From Streptomyces sp. NBC_00523 (GTDB lineage Bacteria; Actinomycetota; Actinomycetes; Streptomycetales; Streptomycetaceae), in the NCBI RefSeq assembly GCF_036346615.1, contig NZ_CP107836.1, positions 6,262,001 to 6,326,000 on the forward strand: DNA of 64,000 bases, given 5' to 3'. Position numbers and translations under genes: made by a program. The notes below the pieces were generated by a model, which did not search any database, had not been told where the DNA came from, and worked only from the letters and a program-made list of their open reading frames with translations. Below, in pieces: positions 27,259 through 35,067 of the stretch; the first letter of the stretch is position 1, and every line of letters begins with the position of its first letter.

Positions 27259-27861
27259 ATGGCCGACGAACAGGTGACCAAGGCGAAGCGGGGCCCCGGC
27301 AGACCCCGCGAGGAGCGGGTCACCCGGGCCGTTCTGGAGGCCGTGGTCGAGCTGGTCACGGAGAACGGCATGGGCGCCCTGACGATGGACGCGGTCGCGG
27401 CCCGCGCCGGAGTCAGCAAACCGGCCATGTACCGGCGTTGGGCCACCAAGCAGGACCTGGTCCTGGCCGCCGCCGAGTCCCGGATCGGGCCGCTCACCGT
27501 CCCCGACATGGGCGATTTCCGGGCCGAGCTGCGCGCCGTGCTGACGGCGCGCATGGAGGCGTACCGGCAGCCGGGCGTCGCGCGGCTGCTCGCCGGGGTG
27601 ATCGGCTCGGCCTCGGAGGCGGGCGCCGAGCCGGGCGCGTACCGCGACTACGCGGCCCGCGTGATGAGCGAGACCCGCCACCTCCTGGAGCGCGGGGTGG
27701 CGCGCGGCGACGTCCGGGAGGACGTGGACATCGCCGCCGCCGCGACGCTCGTCGCCGCCTCGCTGGTCTTCCGCATGGTCGGCGAACAGCGCCTGCCGGA
27801 CCAGCGGTTGGTGGACTCCGTGGTGGACCTCATCAGCCGCGCGGTCGCCGCCCCGGCGTAG
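27259..27861 (+). CDS. TetR/AcrR-family regulator
   Basis: A 200-residue TetR repressor. A basic N-terminal arm (KAKRGPGRPREERVTRA) precedes the HTH (about 20-68), with ALTMDAVAARAGVSKPAMYR and RRWATKQDLV. The C-terminal domain is of the TetR_C_11/PF16859-like type common in actinobacteria (RMEAYRQPGVARLLAGVIG). TAGGGT (27247-27252) lies 6 nt before the ATG and no ribosome site is present, so the mRNA is probably leaderless. It follows the acyl-CoA ligase by 56 bp and precedes the dioxygenase operon by 181 bp; either could be its target. A hairpin at 27875 separates it from the latter. Confidence 0.92.
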   Translation: MADEQVTKAKRGPGRPREERVTRAVLEAVVELVTENGMGALTMDAVAARAGVSKPAMYRRWATKQDLVLAAAESRIGPLTVPDMGDFRAELRAVLTARMEAYRQPGVARLLAGVIGSASEAGAEPGAYRDYAARVMSETRHLLERGVARGDVREDVDIAAAATLVAASLVFRMVGEQRLPDQRLVDSVVDLISRAVAAPA

Positions 27862-27874
27862 CCGCTCCTACCGT

Positions 27875-27896
27875 CACCCGGCCCCGCCGCCGGGTG
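27875..27896. terminator. Terminator hairpin after the TetR gene
   Basis: Perfect 8-bp stem CACCCGGC / GCCGGGTG with a 6-nt loop, 13 bp after the stop codon. Confidence 0.65.
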
Positions 27897-27974
27897 CTTC
27901 GGCATGCCCGGAAACGCGCGGAACGGGCACCGGACGGTCCGCGGAACCCCCGGGAAATCGATGCGCCACACCCC

Positions 27975-28003
27975 TTGCCCCGCCGCATCCTCATATCGAT
28001 ACT
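27975..28003 (+). promoter_or_regulatory. Candidate promoter of the dioxygenase operon, TTGCCC-17-GATACT
   Basis: TTGCCC (27975-27980) and GATACT (27998-28003) are spaced 17 bp. An AT-rich tract with TTACGTAA follows at 28009-28016, a perfect 8-bp palindrome that could be an operator just downstream of the start point. The dioxygenase ATG is at 28043 behind GGGAGGA. Confidence 0.45.
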
Positions 28004-28042
28004 GCTGGTTACGTAATTAGCGCACCGCCGGGAGGAACACCC

Positions 28043-28966
28043 ATGCAGACCGCTGTCACGAACCCCAAGCCGGTCCTGGACAAGCCGCTCATGCACTACG
28101 GGAGCCGCACCCTCGAACGCCTCGCGCCCGGCGCCGAGCCGGTCACGTACCGGCAGGTCGGGATCAGCCCGCTCACCCCGCACTTCGGCGCCGTGCTCGA
28201 CGGAGTCGACCTGACCCGCCCGATCACCGAGGAGCTGGCAGAGGAGCTGCGCCAGGCCCTGCTGGAGTGGAAGGTGATCTTCTTCCGCAAGCAGACCGGC
28301 TTCACCGCCGATCATCAGCTCGCCCTGTCCGGCGTCTGGGGCCCGCCCGAGCCCAACCCGTTCTTCCCGAAGACCGGGACGGCCGGCGTCTCGCGCCTGG
28401 CCAAGGACGCCAAGGCAGCCGGCAACAAGAACATCTGGCACAGCGACCACTCGTTCATGGTCAACCCGGCGCTCGGCTCCGTCCTGCGCGCTGTGGAGGT
28501 GCCCGGGGCGGGCGGCGACACGATGTGGGCGGACATGGCCGCCGCCTACGACAACCTGCCCGACGACCTGAAGGCCCGCATCGCCGAGCTCACCGCCGTG
28601 CACGACTGGGCACCCAGCTGGGGCGCCCTCATGAACGACGAGCAGAAGGCCGAGTTCCGTAAGTCCTGGCCGCGGGTCGAGCACCCCGTCGTCGTCCGCC
28701 ACCCGCGCAGCGGCCGCAAGACGCTCTACGTCAACGAGCCCTTCACCACCCGCATCAACGGCCTCTCCGACGCCGAGAGCCGCGAACTGCTCGACATCCT
28801 GGTCCTCCAGGCCCGCATCCCCGAGTACCAGGTCCGCTTCCACTGGGAGGCCGACTCGATCGCCATCTGGGACAACATCGCCACCCAGCACTACGCGATC
28901 AACGACTACTTCCCGCAGCGCCGGGTCATGGAGCGCATCGCCATCGCCGGCGTACCGCTCTCCTGA
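28043..28966 (+). CDS. TauD/TfdA-family 2-oxoglutarate-dependent dioxygenase
   Basis: A 307-residue non-haem Fe(II) oxygenase that couples decarboxylation of 2-oxoglutarate to substrate hydroxylation. The iron triad is visible: His133 and Asp135 in IWHSDHS and His283 in TQHYAIND. An arginine for 2-oxoglutarate (Arg294 or Arg298) follows in RRVMERIA. The N terminus, with PLTPHFGAVLDGVDLTRPI, is the normal family opening. Family members release an aldehyde plus sulfite, alcohol or glyoxylate from substrates such as taurine, alkyl sulfates or phenoxyacetates. First gene of a likely operon with an MFS permease (30 bp gap) and an aldehyde dehydrogenase (30 bp gap), which fits a pathway that imports a compound, cleaves it and oxidises the aldehyde. 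Confidence 0.92.
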   Translation: MQTAVTNPKPVLDKPLMHYGSRTLERLAPGAEPVTYRQVGISPLTPHFGAVLDGVDLTRPITEELAEELRQALLEWKVIFFRKQTGFTADHQLALSGVWGPPEPNPFFPKTGTAGVSRLAKDAKAAGNKNIWHSDHSFMVNPALGSVLRAVEVPGAGGDTMWADMAAAYDNLPDDLKARIAELTAVHDWAPSWGALMNDEQKAEFRKSWPRVEHPVVVRHPRSGRKTLYVNEPFTTRINGLSDAESRELLDILVLQARIPEYQVRFHWEADSIAIWDNIATQHYAINDYFPQRRVMERIAIAGVPLS

Positions 28967-28996
28967 CCCCCTCCGCCCCTCTTCCCGGGAGATCCC

Positions 28997-30298
28997 ATGA
29001 CCGCGGCACCGATCGAACGGCCCCCGCACCCCACCCGAGTGGTGGCACCCGCCGGCACCCGTACCCGGGCCTGGACGGTGACCGCGCTGCTCGTGGTCTT
29101 CATGATGGTCAACTTCGCCGACAAGTCCGTGCTCGGCCTCGCCGCCGACGAGATCCGCGCGGACCTGCACCTGAGCGCCACTCAGTTCGGCCTCGTCAAC
29201 GGCGCGTTCTTCCTGCTCTTCTCGGTCGCCGCCGTCCTGGTCGGACTCGCCGCCGACCGGGTGTCACCGAAGATCCTGCTGCTCCTCATGGCGCTGCTGT
29301 GGTCCGTGGCCCAGGTCCCCGCGGCGATCGGCGGCGGCCTCGCCGTCCTCGTCGTCTCCCGGGTCTTCCTCGGCGCGGCCGAGGGCCCGGCCTTCCCCGT
29401 GGCCCAGCAGGCCACCCTCGCCTGGTTCCCGAACGACCGGCGCAATCTGCCGGGCGCCCTGATCACCCTCGGCGTCACGCTCGGCGTGATCACCTCCGCG
29501 CCCGGCCTGTCCTGGGTCATCCAGCACCACGGCTGGCGCACCGCCCTGTGGGTGCTGGCGGGCGTGGGCCTCGTCTGGGCCGCCGTCTGGAAGGTGCTCG
29601 GCGCCGACGGCGGACACCGCGTCGAGACCGCCCGTACGCCCGTACGCGAGGAGGCGCCCGCCGCCCCGGTCCCGTACCGCGCGATCCTCACCAGCCGCAC
29701 CTGGATCGGCGCCACCTTCGCCTACTTCACCAGCTACTGGACCGTCGCTCTCATGCTGGTCTGGCTGCCGTCCTACCTCCGCAACGCCCTCGGCTACACG
29801 GCCGGTGAGGCGGGCACCGTCGTCGTCGCCCCCTGGACCATCGGCGCGATCGTCCTGCTCGCCCAGGCCGGTGTCACCGGACGGCTGATGCGGCGCGGCG
29901 CCGGCAGCCGCCGCGCCCGGGGCTGGGTCGGCGGCACGCTGCTCGCGCTCGGCGCCCTGTGCTGTCTGGCGGTCCCCCTCGCGGACGGCGCCACGGCCAA
30001 GACCGTGCTGATCGCCCTCGGCTTCGGGCTCGGCGGTTCGTACGCGGCCGTCGCGGCGACCACCGTCAGCGAACTGGCCCCGCCGAACAGGGCCGGTGGC
30101 GCGCTGGGCGTCATGAACGCCCTGGTCACCCTGGCCGGACTGGCCGCCCCGGCCGTGGTGGGCGCCCTCGTCGACGCCCGGGGGACCGGCGGCTACCAGA
30201 ACGCCGTCGTGCTCTCCGGTCTTCTCCTCGCCCTGGGGGCTGCGGCATCCTTCTGGCTCATCGACCCGGCCCGCGACACCGCCCGCCCGACCCTCTGA
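28997..30298 (+). CDS. MFS transporter (ACS/phthalate-permease-like)
   Basis: A 433-residue major-facilitator permease with 12 predicted helices in two six-helix halves. The first helix carries MMVNFADKSVLGLAADEI, resembling the N-F-x-D-R/K-x-x-x-G opening of the anion:cation symporter group (phthalate, tartrate, sugar acids). The loop 2-3 motif is GLAADRVSPK. The central loop is around residues 205-225. GGSHGGH-like export signatures are absent, so import is more likely. It sits between the dioxygenase and the aldehyde dehydrogenase in the same orientation, so its substrate is probably what the dioxygenase attacks. RBS GGGAG precedes the ATG. Confidence 0.88.
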   Translation: MTAAPIERPPHPTRVVAPAGTRTRAWTVTALLVVFMMVNFADKSVLGLAADEIRADLHLSATQFGLVNGAFFLLFSVAAVLVGLAADRVSPKILLLLMALLWSVAQVPAAIGGGLAVLVVSRVFLGAAEGPAFPVAQQATLAWFPNDRRNLPGALITLGVTLGVITSAPGLSWVIQHHGWRTALWVLAGVGLVWAAVWKVLGADGGHRVETARTPVREEAPAAPVPYRAILTSRTWIGATFAYFTSYWTVALMLVWLPSYLRNALGYTAGEAGTVVVAPWTIGAIVLLAQAGVTGRLMRRGAGSRRARGWVGGTLLALGALCCLAVPLADGATAKTVLIALGFGLGGSYAAVAATTVSELAPPNRAGGALGVMNALVTLAGLAAPAVVGALVDARGTGGYQNAVVLSGLLLALGAAASFWLIDPARDTARPTL

Positions 30299-30328
30299 CC
30301 CGCCCCCACCGCCCCAAGGAGCCCGCCC

Positions 30329-32041
30329 GTGAGCGCCGCCCCCGCCCTGGACACCAGCCCGCTCGACCTCGCCGTCTCCGAACTCCGCGCCCACGCCGAC
30401 GCCTGGACCGCAACGCCGCTCCCCGAACGCGTCGCCCTCCTGGAGCGCATGCTCCCGCGCATCGCCGAGACCGCGCCCGCCATGGTCGCCGACGCGGCCG
30501 CCGCCAAGGGGTATGCCGCCGACTCGGCCTGGGCCGCCGAGGACTGGGTCACCGCCCCCTGGGCCCTGGCCCAGACGGTGAGCGCCTACCTCCACGTGCT
30601 GCGCAGGCTCGCCGCCGGACAGGACCCGGTCGACCGCACGGCCGTCCGTGAACGAGGGGGCCGCGTCCTGGTCGACGTCTTCCCCGCCACCGGGACGGAC
30701 CGCCTCCTGCTCAACGGGTTCACCGCCGAGGTGTGGACCCTCCCCGGGACCACCCGCGCGCAGGCGCTGGCGGACGCGGCGGGGGAGTACCGGGGCCGCC
30801 AGGGGGAGCCGGCTGTCGCCCTGGTCCTGGGCGCGGGGAACGTCCCCGCGATCACCCCGCTCGACATCCTGCACAAGCTGTACGCGGAGGGCGAGGTCGT
30901 CCTCGCCAAGATGAACCCCGTCAACGCCTACCTGCGCCCGCACTTCGAGAAGGTGTTCGCCGAGTTCATCGACAAGGGCTGGGTGCGCTTCGTGGACGGC
31001 GGCGCCGATACCGGCGCCTACCTCACCACCCACGACGGCGTCGACACCATCCACGTCACCGGCAGCGAACGCACCCACGACGCGATCGTCTGGGGCACCG
31101 ACGACCGGGCCGAGCGGCGCAGGAGCGAGGACACCCCGCTCAACGACAAGCCGTTCACCAGCGAACTCGGCGGCGTCAGCCCCTGCATCGTCACCCCCGG
31201 CCCATGGAGCGCGGCGGACTTCCGTTTCCAGGCCGAGCACATCGTCACCAGCAAGATGAACAACTCCGGCCACAACTGCGTCGCCAGCCAGATCCTCGTC
31301 GTCCCCCGCGAGTGGGACGGCACCGAGCGGCTGCTCGCCGAGGTCCGCCGGGTCCTGCGCGAACTCCCGCCCCGCGCCGACTACTACCCCGGCGCGGACG
31401 ACCGCCTCGACGCGGTGGTCCGCGCCCACCCGGACGCCGAGACCCACGGCGAGGGCGCCTGCCGCCTCCTCGTCCCCGACATCACGGACATGGGCGACCC
31501 GATGCTCGACATCGAGGTGTTCGCCAGCGCCCTCGGAGTCGTACGCCTGCCGGGTGCCGACGCCCCCGCGTTCCTGCGCGCCGCGACGGAGTTCGCCAAC
31601 GACCGGCTCCCCGGCACCCTCGGCGCGACCCTGCTCGTCCACCCCCGCACCGAACGCGCCCACCGCCAAGCGGTCGAGGAGGCGGTCGCCGGGCTCCGCT
31701 ACGGCACCCTCGGCGTCAACTGCTGGTCGGCGTTCGGCTTCCTCCTCGGCTACACCCCCTGGGGCGCCTTCCCCGGGCACAGCCGCCAGGACATCGGCAG
31801 CGGCGTCGGCTTCGTGCACAACGCGTTCATGCTGGAGCACGTCGAGAAGGCGGTCGTCCGCGCCCCCTTCGCACCCGCCCCGCGCGGCCTGTTCACCGGC
31901 TCCCCGTCCCTGTCCCCGCGCCCCCCGTACTACGTCACCAACCGCACCGGCCGGACGACCATGGAACGGCTCACCGCGTACACGACCGACCCGAGGGTGT
32001 CCCGGCTGCCGGGGATCTTCGCCTCCGCCCTCCTCGGCTGA
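30329..32041 (+). CDS. Aldehyde dehydrogenase-family protein, long form
   Basis: A 570-residue aldehyde dehydrogenase-superfamily enzyme, about 80 residues longer than ordinary ALDHs. The GTG at 30329 has AAGGAG. Catalytic residues are present: Glu279 in TSELGGVSP and Cys317 in NNSGHNCVASQ, with VTGSERTHDAI as the cofactor-loop G-S. The spacing of 38 residues is slightly longer than usual. The extra length lies in the N-terminal 90 residues (helical, KGYAADSAWAAEDW) and a C-terminal tail after HSRQDIGSGVGFVHN. It closes the dioxygenase-MFS operon and would oxidise an aldehyde released by the dioxygenase. A hairpin follows 9 bp after the stop codon. Confidence 0.85.
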   Translation: MSAAPALDTSPLDLAVSELRAHADAWTATPLPERVALLERMLPRIAETAPAMVADAAAAKGYAADSAWAAEDWVTAPWALAQTVSAYLHVLRRLAAGQDPVDRTAVRERGGRVLVDVFPATGTDRLLLNGFTAEVWTLPGTTRAQALADAAGEYRGRQGEPAVALVLGAGNVPAITPLDILHKLYAEGEVVLAKMNPVNAYLRPHFEKVFAEFIDKGWVRFVDGGADTGAYLTTHDGVDTIHVTGSERTHDAIVWGTDDRAERRRSEDTPLNDKPFTSELGGVSPCIVTPGPWSAADFRFQAEHIVTSKMNNSGHNCVASQILVVPREWDGTERLLAEVRRVLRELPPRADYYPGADDRLDAVVRAHPDAETHGEGACRLLVPDITDMGDPMLDIEVFASALGVVRLPGADAPAFLRAATEFANDRLPGTLGATLLVHPRTERAHRQAVEEAVAGLRYGTLGVNCWSAFGFLLGYTPWGAFPGHSRQDIGSGVGFVHNAFMLEHVEKAVVRAPFAPAPRGLFTGSPSLSPRPPYYVTNRTGRTTMERLTAYTTDPRVSRLPGIFASALLG

Positions 32042-32049
32042 GCCGCCCC

Positions 32050-32082
32050 GGGCGTCGGGCAGCCCCAGGCAGCCCGACGCCC
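32050..32082. terminator. Terminator hairpin after the aldehyde dehydrogenase gene
   Basis: Perfect 11-bp stem GGGCGTCGGGC / GCCCGACGCCC with an 11-nt loop, 9 bp after the stop. It is followed after 2 bp by the large palindromic element. Confidence 0.75.
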
Positions 32083-32084
32083 CA

Positions 32085-32259
32085 GGGCGCGTCCGGAGAG
32101 TCCCGTCTGGCCCGCGACGCCTGGCACGCACTCTCGCCGCACCGGCCGACATCCCAAGTACGTCCAGTACGAGGGATGTCGGCCGGCACGCCGAGAGCAC
32201 GCACCAGACGCCGCAGGCCACGCCCTCCGGGCGTACGACGGGACTCTCCGGACGCGCCC
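32085..32259 (-). repeat. 175-bp near-perfect palindromic element (MITE-like or structured RNA)
   Basis: The first and last 23 bp (32085-32107 and 32237-32259) are exact inverted copies. Inside, 48 bp on the left (32108-32155) pair with 48 bp on the right (32173-32220), with ten differences. The right arm has an extra 16 bp (32221-32236) that forms its own small hairpin, CGCCC-TCC-GGGCG. The central 17 nt contain GTAC-GTCCA-GTAC. Nine of the ten differences are C-A or A-C on the plus strand, which become G-U or U-G on the minus strand; one (inner position 30) is a true mismatch. A minus-strand RNA would therefore fold into a rod of about 70 pairs with nine wobbles. No ORF runs through it in a convincing way. 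I have a vague memory of similar sequence in other Streptomyces intergenic regions, which I could not check. Confidence 0.85.
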
Positions 32260-32276
32260 ATGTCGGATTTCCGCCA

Positions 32277-32297
32277 GCCACCGGCCCCGCCGGTGGC
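32277..32297. promoter_or_regulatory. Inverted repeat GCCACCGGC-CCC-GCCGGTGGC before the ada-alkA gene
   Basis: Perfect 9-bp arms centred about 24 bp before the start codon. A weak -10-like CATCCT (32299-32304) lies 6 nt before the ATG at 32311. The repeat covers the -35 region and could be an operator, perhaps for autoregulation by the AraC domain of the encoded protein. It could also serve as a terminator for leftward transcripts. Confidence 0.4.
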
Positions 32298-32310
32298 CCA
32301 TCCTTGAACC

Positions 32311-33801
32311 ATGCACACCGACACCGAGCGCTGCGTCCGGGCGGTCCAATCCAAGGACGCCCGCTTCGACGGCTGGTTCTTCACGGCCGTCCTGACCACC
32401 CGGATCTACTGCCGCCCCAGCTGCCCCGTCGTGCCGCCCAAGGCCGAGAACATGACGTTCTACCCGAGCGCGGCCGCCTGCCAGCAGGCCGGGTTCCGGG
32501 CCTGCAAGCGGTGCCGCCCCGACACCAGCCCCGGATCCCCGGAGTGGAACGCCCGCGCCGACTCGGTGGCCCGCGCGATACGGCTCATCCGGGACGGCGT
32601 CGTGGACCGCGAAGGCGTCCCCGGCCTCGCCGCCCGCCTCGGCTACTCGCCCCGCCAGATCGAACGCCAGCTGCTCGCCGAGCTGGGCGCCGGGCCGCTC
32701 GCCCTGGCCCGCGCCCAGCGCGCCCAGACCGCCCGGGTGCTCATCGAGACCACCGCGCTCCCCATGGCCGAGATCGCCTTCGCCGCCGGGTTCTCCTCGG
32801 TGCGCACCTTCAACGACACCGTCCGCGAGGTCTTCGCCCTCGCCCCCGGCGAACTGCGCACCCGGGCCGCCCGCACCGCACCCGCGCCCGCCACCCCGGG
32901 CGTCATCACGCTGCGCCTGCCGTACCGCGCCCCGCTCAACCCCAGCAACCTCTTCGGCCACCTCGCGGCGACCGCCGTCCCCGGGGTCGAGGAGTGGCGC
33001 GACGGCGCGTACCGCCGCACCCTCGCCCTGCCGCACGGCCACGGCATCGTCGCCCTGACCCCGCGCCCCGACCACGTCGCCTGCCGGCTCTCCCTCACCG
33101 ACCCGCGCGACCTGACCCTCGCCATCAGCCGGTGCCGCTGGCTCCTCGACCTGGACGCCGACCCGGTCGCCGTGGACGAACAGCTGCGCACCGACCCGCT
33201 GCTCGCCCCGCTGGTCGACACGGCACCGGGCCGCCGGGTGCCGAGGACCGTCGACGGCGCCGAGTTCGCCGTCCGCGCCGTGCTCGGCCAGCAGGTGTCC
33301 ACCGCCGCCGCCCGCACCCACGCCGCCCGTCTGGTCACCGCCCACGGCACCCCGGTGGACGACCCCGAGGGCGGACTCACCCACCTCTTCCCGGACCCGG
33401 AGGCGCTGGCCGGACTCGACCCCGAGCAGCTGGCCCTCCCGCGCAGCCGCCGCCGCACGCTCACCACCCTCGTCCAGGCCCTCGCGGACGGTTCGCTGCG
33501 CCTCGGCCCCGACTCCGACTGGGACCGGGCCCGCGCCGAACTGGCCGCGCTGCCCGGCTTCGGCCCCTGGACCGTCGAGGTCATCGCGATGCGCGCCCTC
33601 GGCGACCCGGACGCCTTCCTCCCGACCGACCTCGGCATCCGCAGGTCCGCCCAGCAGCTGGGCCTGCCTTCCACCCCGGCCGCCCTCACCGCCCGCGCGG
33701 CCGGCTGGCGCCCCTGGCGGGCGTACGCCGTCCAGTACCTCTGGACCGTGGACGACCACCCCATCAACCACCTCCCGGACGCGGAAGGAAGTGCCCCGTG
33801 A
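32311..33801 (+). CDS. Ada-AlkA fusion: methyl-phosphotriester sensor, AraC HTH and 3-methyladenine glycosylase
   Basis: A 496-residue three-part DNA-alkylation response protein. Residues 1-75 are the Ada N-terminal zinc domain, with Cys34, Cys38, Cys65 and Cys68 (YCRPSC and CKRC). Their spacing matches E. coli Ada 38/42/69/72, so Cys34 is the expected methyl acceptor. An AraC-type HTH spans about 85-190. AlkA spans about 205-496: the N-terminal beta domain, then the HhH-GPD motif with LPGFGPWTVEVIAMRALG and the catalytic Asp in PTDLGIR. Methylated Ada proteins activate their own genes. The start is tightly linked to the stop of ogt: GTGA overlap with the next gene. A standard alkA/ada operon compressed into one ORF. 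Confidence 0.95.
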   Translation: MHTDTERCVRAVQSKDARFDGWFFTAVLTTRIYCRPSCPVVPPKAENMTFYPSAAACQQAGFRACKRCRPDTSPGSPEWNARADSVARAIRLIRDGVVDREGVPGLAARLGYSPRQIERQLLAELGAGPLALARAQRAQTARVLIETTALPMAEIAFAAGFSSVRTFNDTVREVFALAPGELRTRAARTAPAPATPGVITLRLPYRAPLNPSNLFGHLAATAVPGVEEWRDGAYRRTLALPHGHGIVALTPRPDHVACRLSLTDPRDLTLAISRCRWLLDLDADPVAVDEQLRTDPLLAPLVDTAPGRRVPRTVDGAEFAVRAVLGQQVSTAAARTHAARLVTAHGTPVDDPEGGLTHLFPDPEALAGLDPEQLALPRSRRRTLTTLVQALADGSLRLGPDSDWDRARAELAALPGFGPWTVEVIAMRALGDPDAFLPTDLGIRRSAQQLGLPSTPAALTARAAGWRPWRAYAVQYLWTVDDHPINHLPDAEGSAP

Positions 33802-34298
33802 CCCGGCAGCACACCGTCACCGACAGCCCCTACGGCCCGCTGACCCTCGTCGCCACCGACGGCGTCCTCGCCGGGCTCTACATGACCGGCCAGCGCCACC
33901 GGCCCTCCGAGGCGACCTTCGGCGCACCCGATCCCCGCCCCTTCGCCGAGGCGATCCGCCAGCTCGACGCCTACTTCGCCGGCGAACTGCGCGACTTCGA
34001 CCTGCCGTTGCACCTGGACGGCACCCCGTTCCAGCGCAGCGTCTGGGAGCAGCTGCGCCTCATCCCGTACGGCGAGACCCGCTCGTACGGCGAACTCGCC
34101 GAGAACCTGGGCAAGCCAGGGGCCTCCCGGGCGGTGGGTCTCGCCAACGGCAAGAACCCGGTCGGCATCATCGTGCCCTGCCACCGGGTGATCGGGGCCT
34201 CGGGCGGCCTCACGGGCTACGGCGGCGGCCTGGACCGCAAGCAGCGCCTGCTGGCGTTCGAGAACGGTAAGGAGGCGAGCACCCCGGCGCTGTTCTGA
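33798..34298 (+). CDS. ogt: Methylated-DNA--protein-cysteine methyltransferase
   Basis: A 166-residue suicide enzyme that removes O6-alkyl groups from guanine. The acceptor Cys128 is in the invariant PCHRVIG. GETRSYGELAENLGKPGASR is the DNA-binding HTH, with the arginine finger in ASRAVG. The GTG at 33798 overlaps the upstream TGA in GTGA and has AAGGAAG upstream. A 24-residue N-terminal beta extension is present, as in Ogt. With the Ada-AlkA fusion it covers phosphotriester, N3-methyladenine and O6-methylguanine damage. Confidence 0.96.
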   Translation: MTRQHTVTDSPYGPLTLVATDGVLAGLYMTGQRHRPSEATFGAPDPRPFAEAIRQLDAYFAGELRDFDLPLHLDGTPFQRSVWEQLRLIPYGETRSYGELAENLGKPGASRAVGLANGKNPVGIIVPCHRVIGASGGLTGYGGGLDRKQRLLAFENGKEASTPALF

Positions 34299-34304
34299 CC
34301 GCGG

Positions 34305-34352
34305 GTACGGCGAAGGGCCCCGCACACGCGTGTGCGGGGCCCTTCGCCGTAC
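34305..34352. terminator. Perfect 48-bp bidirectional terminator palindrome
   Basis: A perfect palindrome with 24-bp arms and no loop, centred at 34328/34329 (core CACACGCGTGTG). It separates ogt from the convergent exporter gene. It is 6 bp after the ogt stop codon and 14 bp before the other. Confidence 0.85.
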
Positions 34353-34366
34353 GGCATGGACGTGGC

Positions 34367-34951
34367 TCAGCCGGTGAAGATCTCCGTCACCGTCCAGATC
34401 GCCAGGCCCAGCATGCACAGCCCGCCGATCCGCTGCACGGTCTTCAGCGGTACGCGCTTCGCGATGAACCGGCCCGCCAGCAGCGCCAGCGCCGACACGG
34501 ACATCAGGGCGGCGGCGGAGCCGATCGCAGTCGACCAGGTGCCGTTGCTCGCCGCCAGGTTGGCGGTCGTGATCTGCGTGAGGTCGCCCCACTCGCTGAT
34601 GAACACCGCCATGAACGCCGTCGAGTACACCGGCCAGAACCCGGTCACCGTCTTCGGGCCCGTCTCGTCGTCCTCGTCGTCCCCACCCCCGCGCAGGAGC
34701 ATGAACGCGCCGAACGCGAAGAGCGAGGCGGAGACGAGCTTGACGATCCAGTCGGGCAGCAGACCGAGCAGCCCGCCCGCCCCCACCGCGATGGCGACGT
34801 GCACGATGAACGCGGACGAGGTGCCGAACCAGACGTAGAGCGGGCGCATGCGCGTGCCCATGGCGAGCGACGCGAACATCGTCTTGTCCGGGAGCTCGGC
34901 GAGGAAGATCAGCCCGAAAGCGGTGATGATCGCCAGGGGGTCGAGATGCAT
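34367..34951 (-). CDS. TMEM165/GDT1 (UPF0016) family manganese/calcium exporter
   Basis: A 194-residue membrane protein with six helices arranged as two homologous halves, each carrying one acidic signature: ELPDKT near residue 19 and SEWGDLTQ near residue 121 (family E-x-G-D-K/R-T/S). A cytoplasmic acidic loop (GGGDDEDDETGP) joins the halves. Family members export Mn2+ or Ca2+ in exchange for protons. I chose the ATG at 34951, since the longer frame overlaps the riboswitch leader. The yybP-ykoY riboswitch just upstream makes Mn2+ the likely substrate and signal. The gene is convergent with ogt across a perfect terminator. Confidence 0.92.
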   Translation of the reverse strand: MHLDPLAIITAFGLIFLAELPDKTMFASLAMGTRMRPLYVWFGTSSAFIVHVAIAVGAGGLLGLLPDWIVKLVSASLFAFGAFMLLRGGGDDEDDETGPKTVTGFWPVYSTAFMAVFISEWGDLTQITTANLAASNGTWSTAIGSAAALMSVSALALLAGRFIAKRVPLKTVQRIGGLCMLGLAIWTVTEIFTG

Positions 34952-35042
34952 TCCGGGTGGCTTTCTGTACGAGCCGGGCCCCGGGTCTCCGCGAAGTGCC
35001 GGTCGGCGTTTCGGAGGACCACTCGGCCCGGCATGACGGCAC

Positions 35043-35061
35043 CGCCCACAGGGCGTGGGCG
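35043..35061 (-). terminator. Expression-platform hairpin of the manganese riboswitch
   Basis: Perfect 7-bp stem CGCCCAC / GTGGGCG with a 5-nt loop, lying 9 nt downstream of the aptamer on the minus strand. A nearby ATGAC...GTCAT pairing (around 35065 and 35033) could provide an alternative fold. Whether it acts as a terminator or as translation control is undecided. Confidence 0.45.
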
Positions 35062-35067
35062 TGTCAT

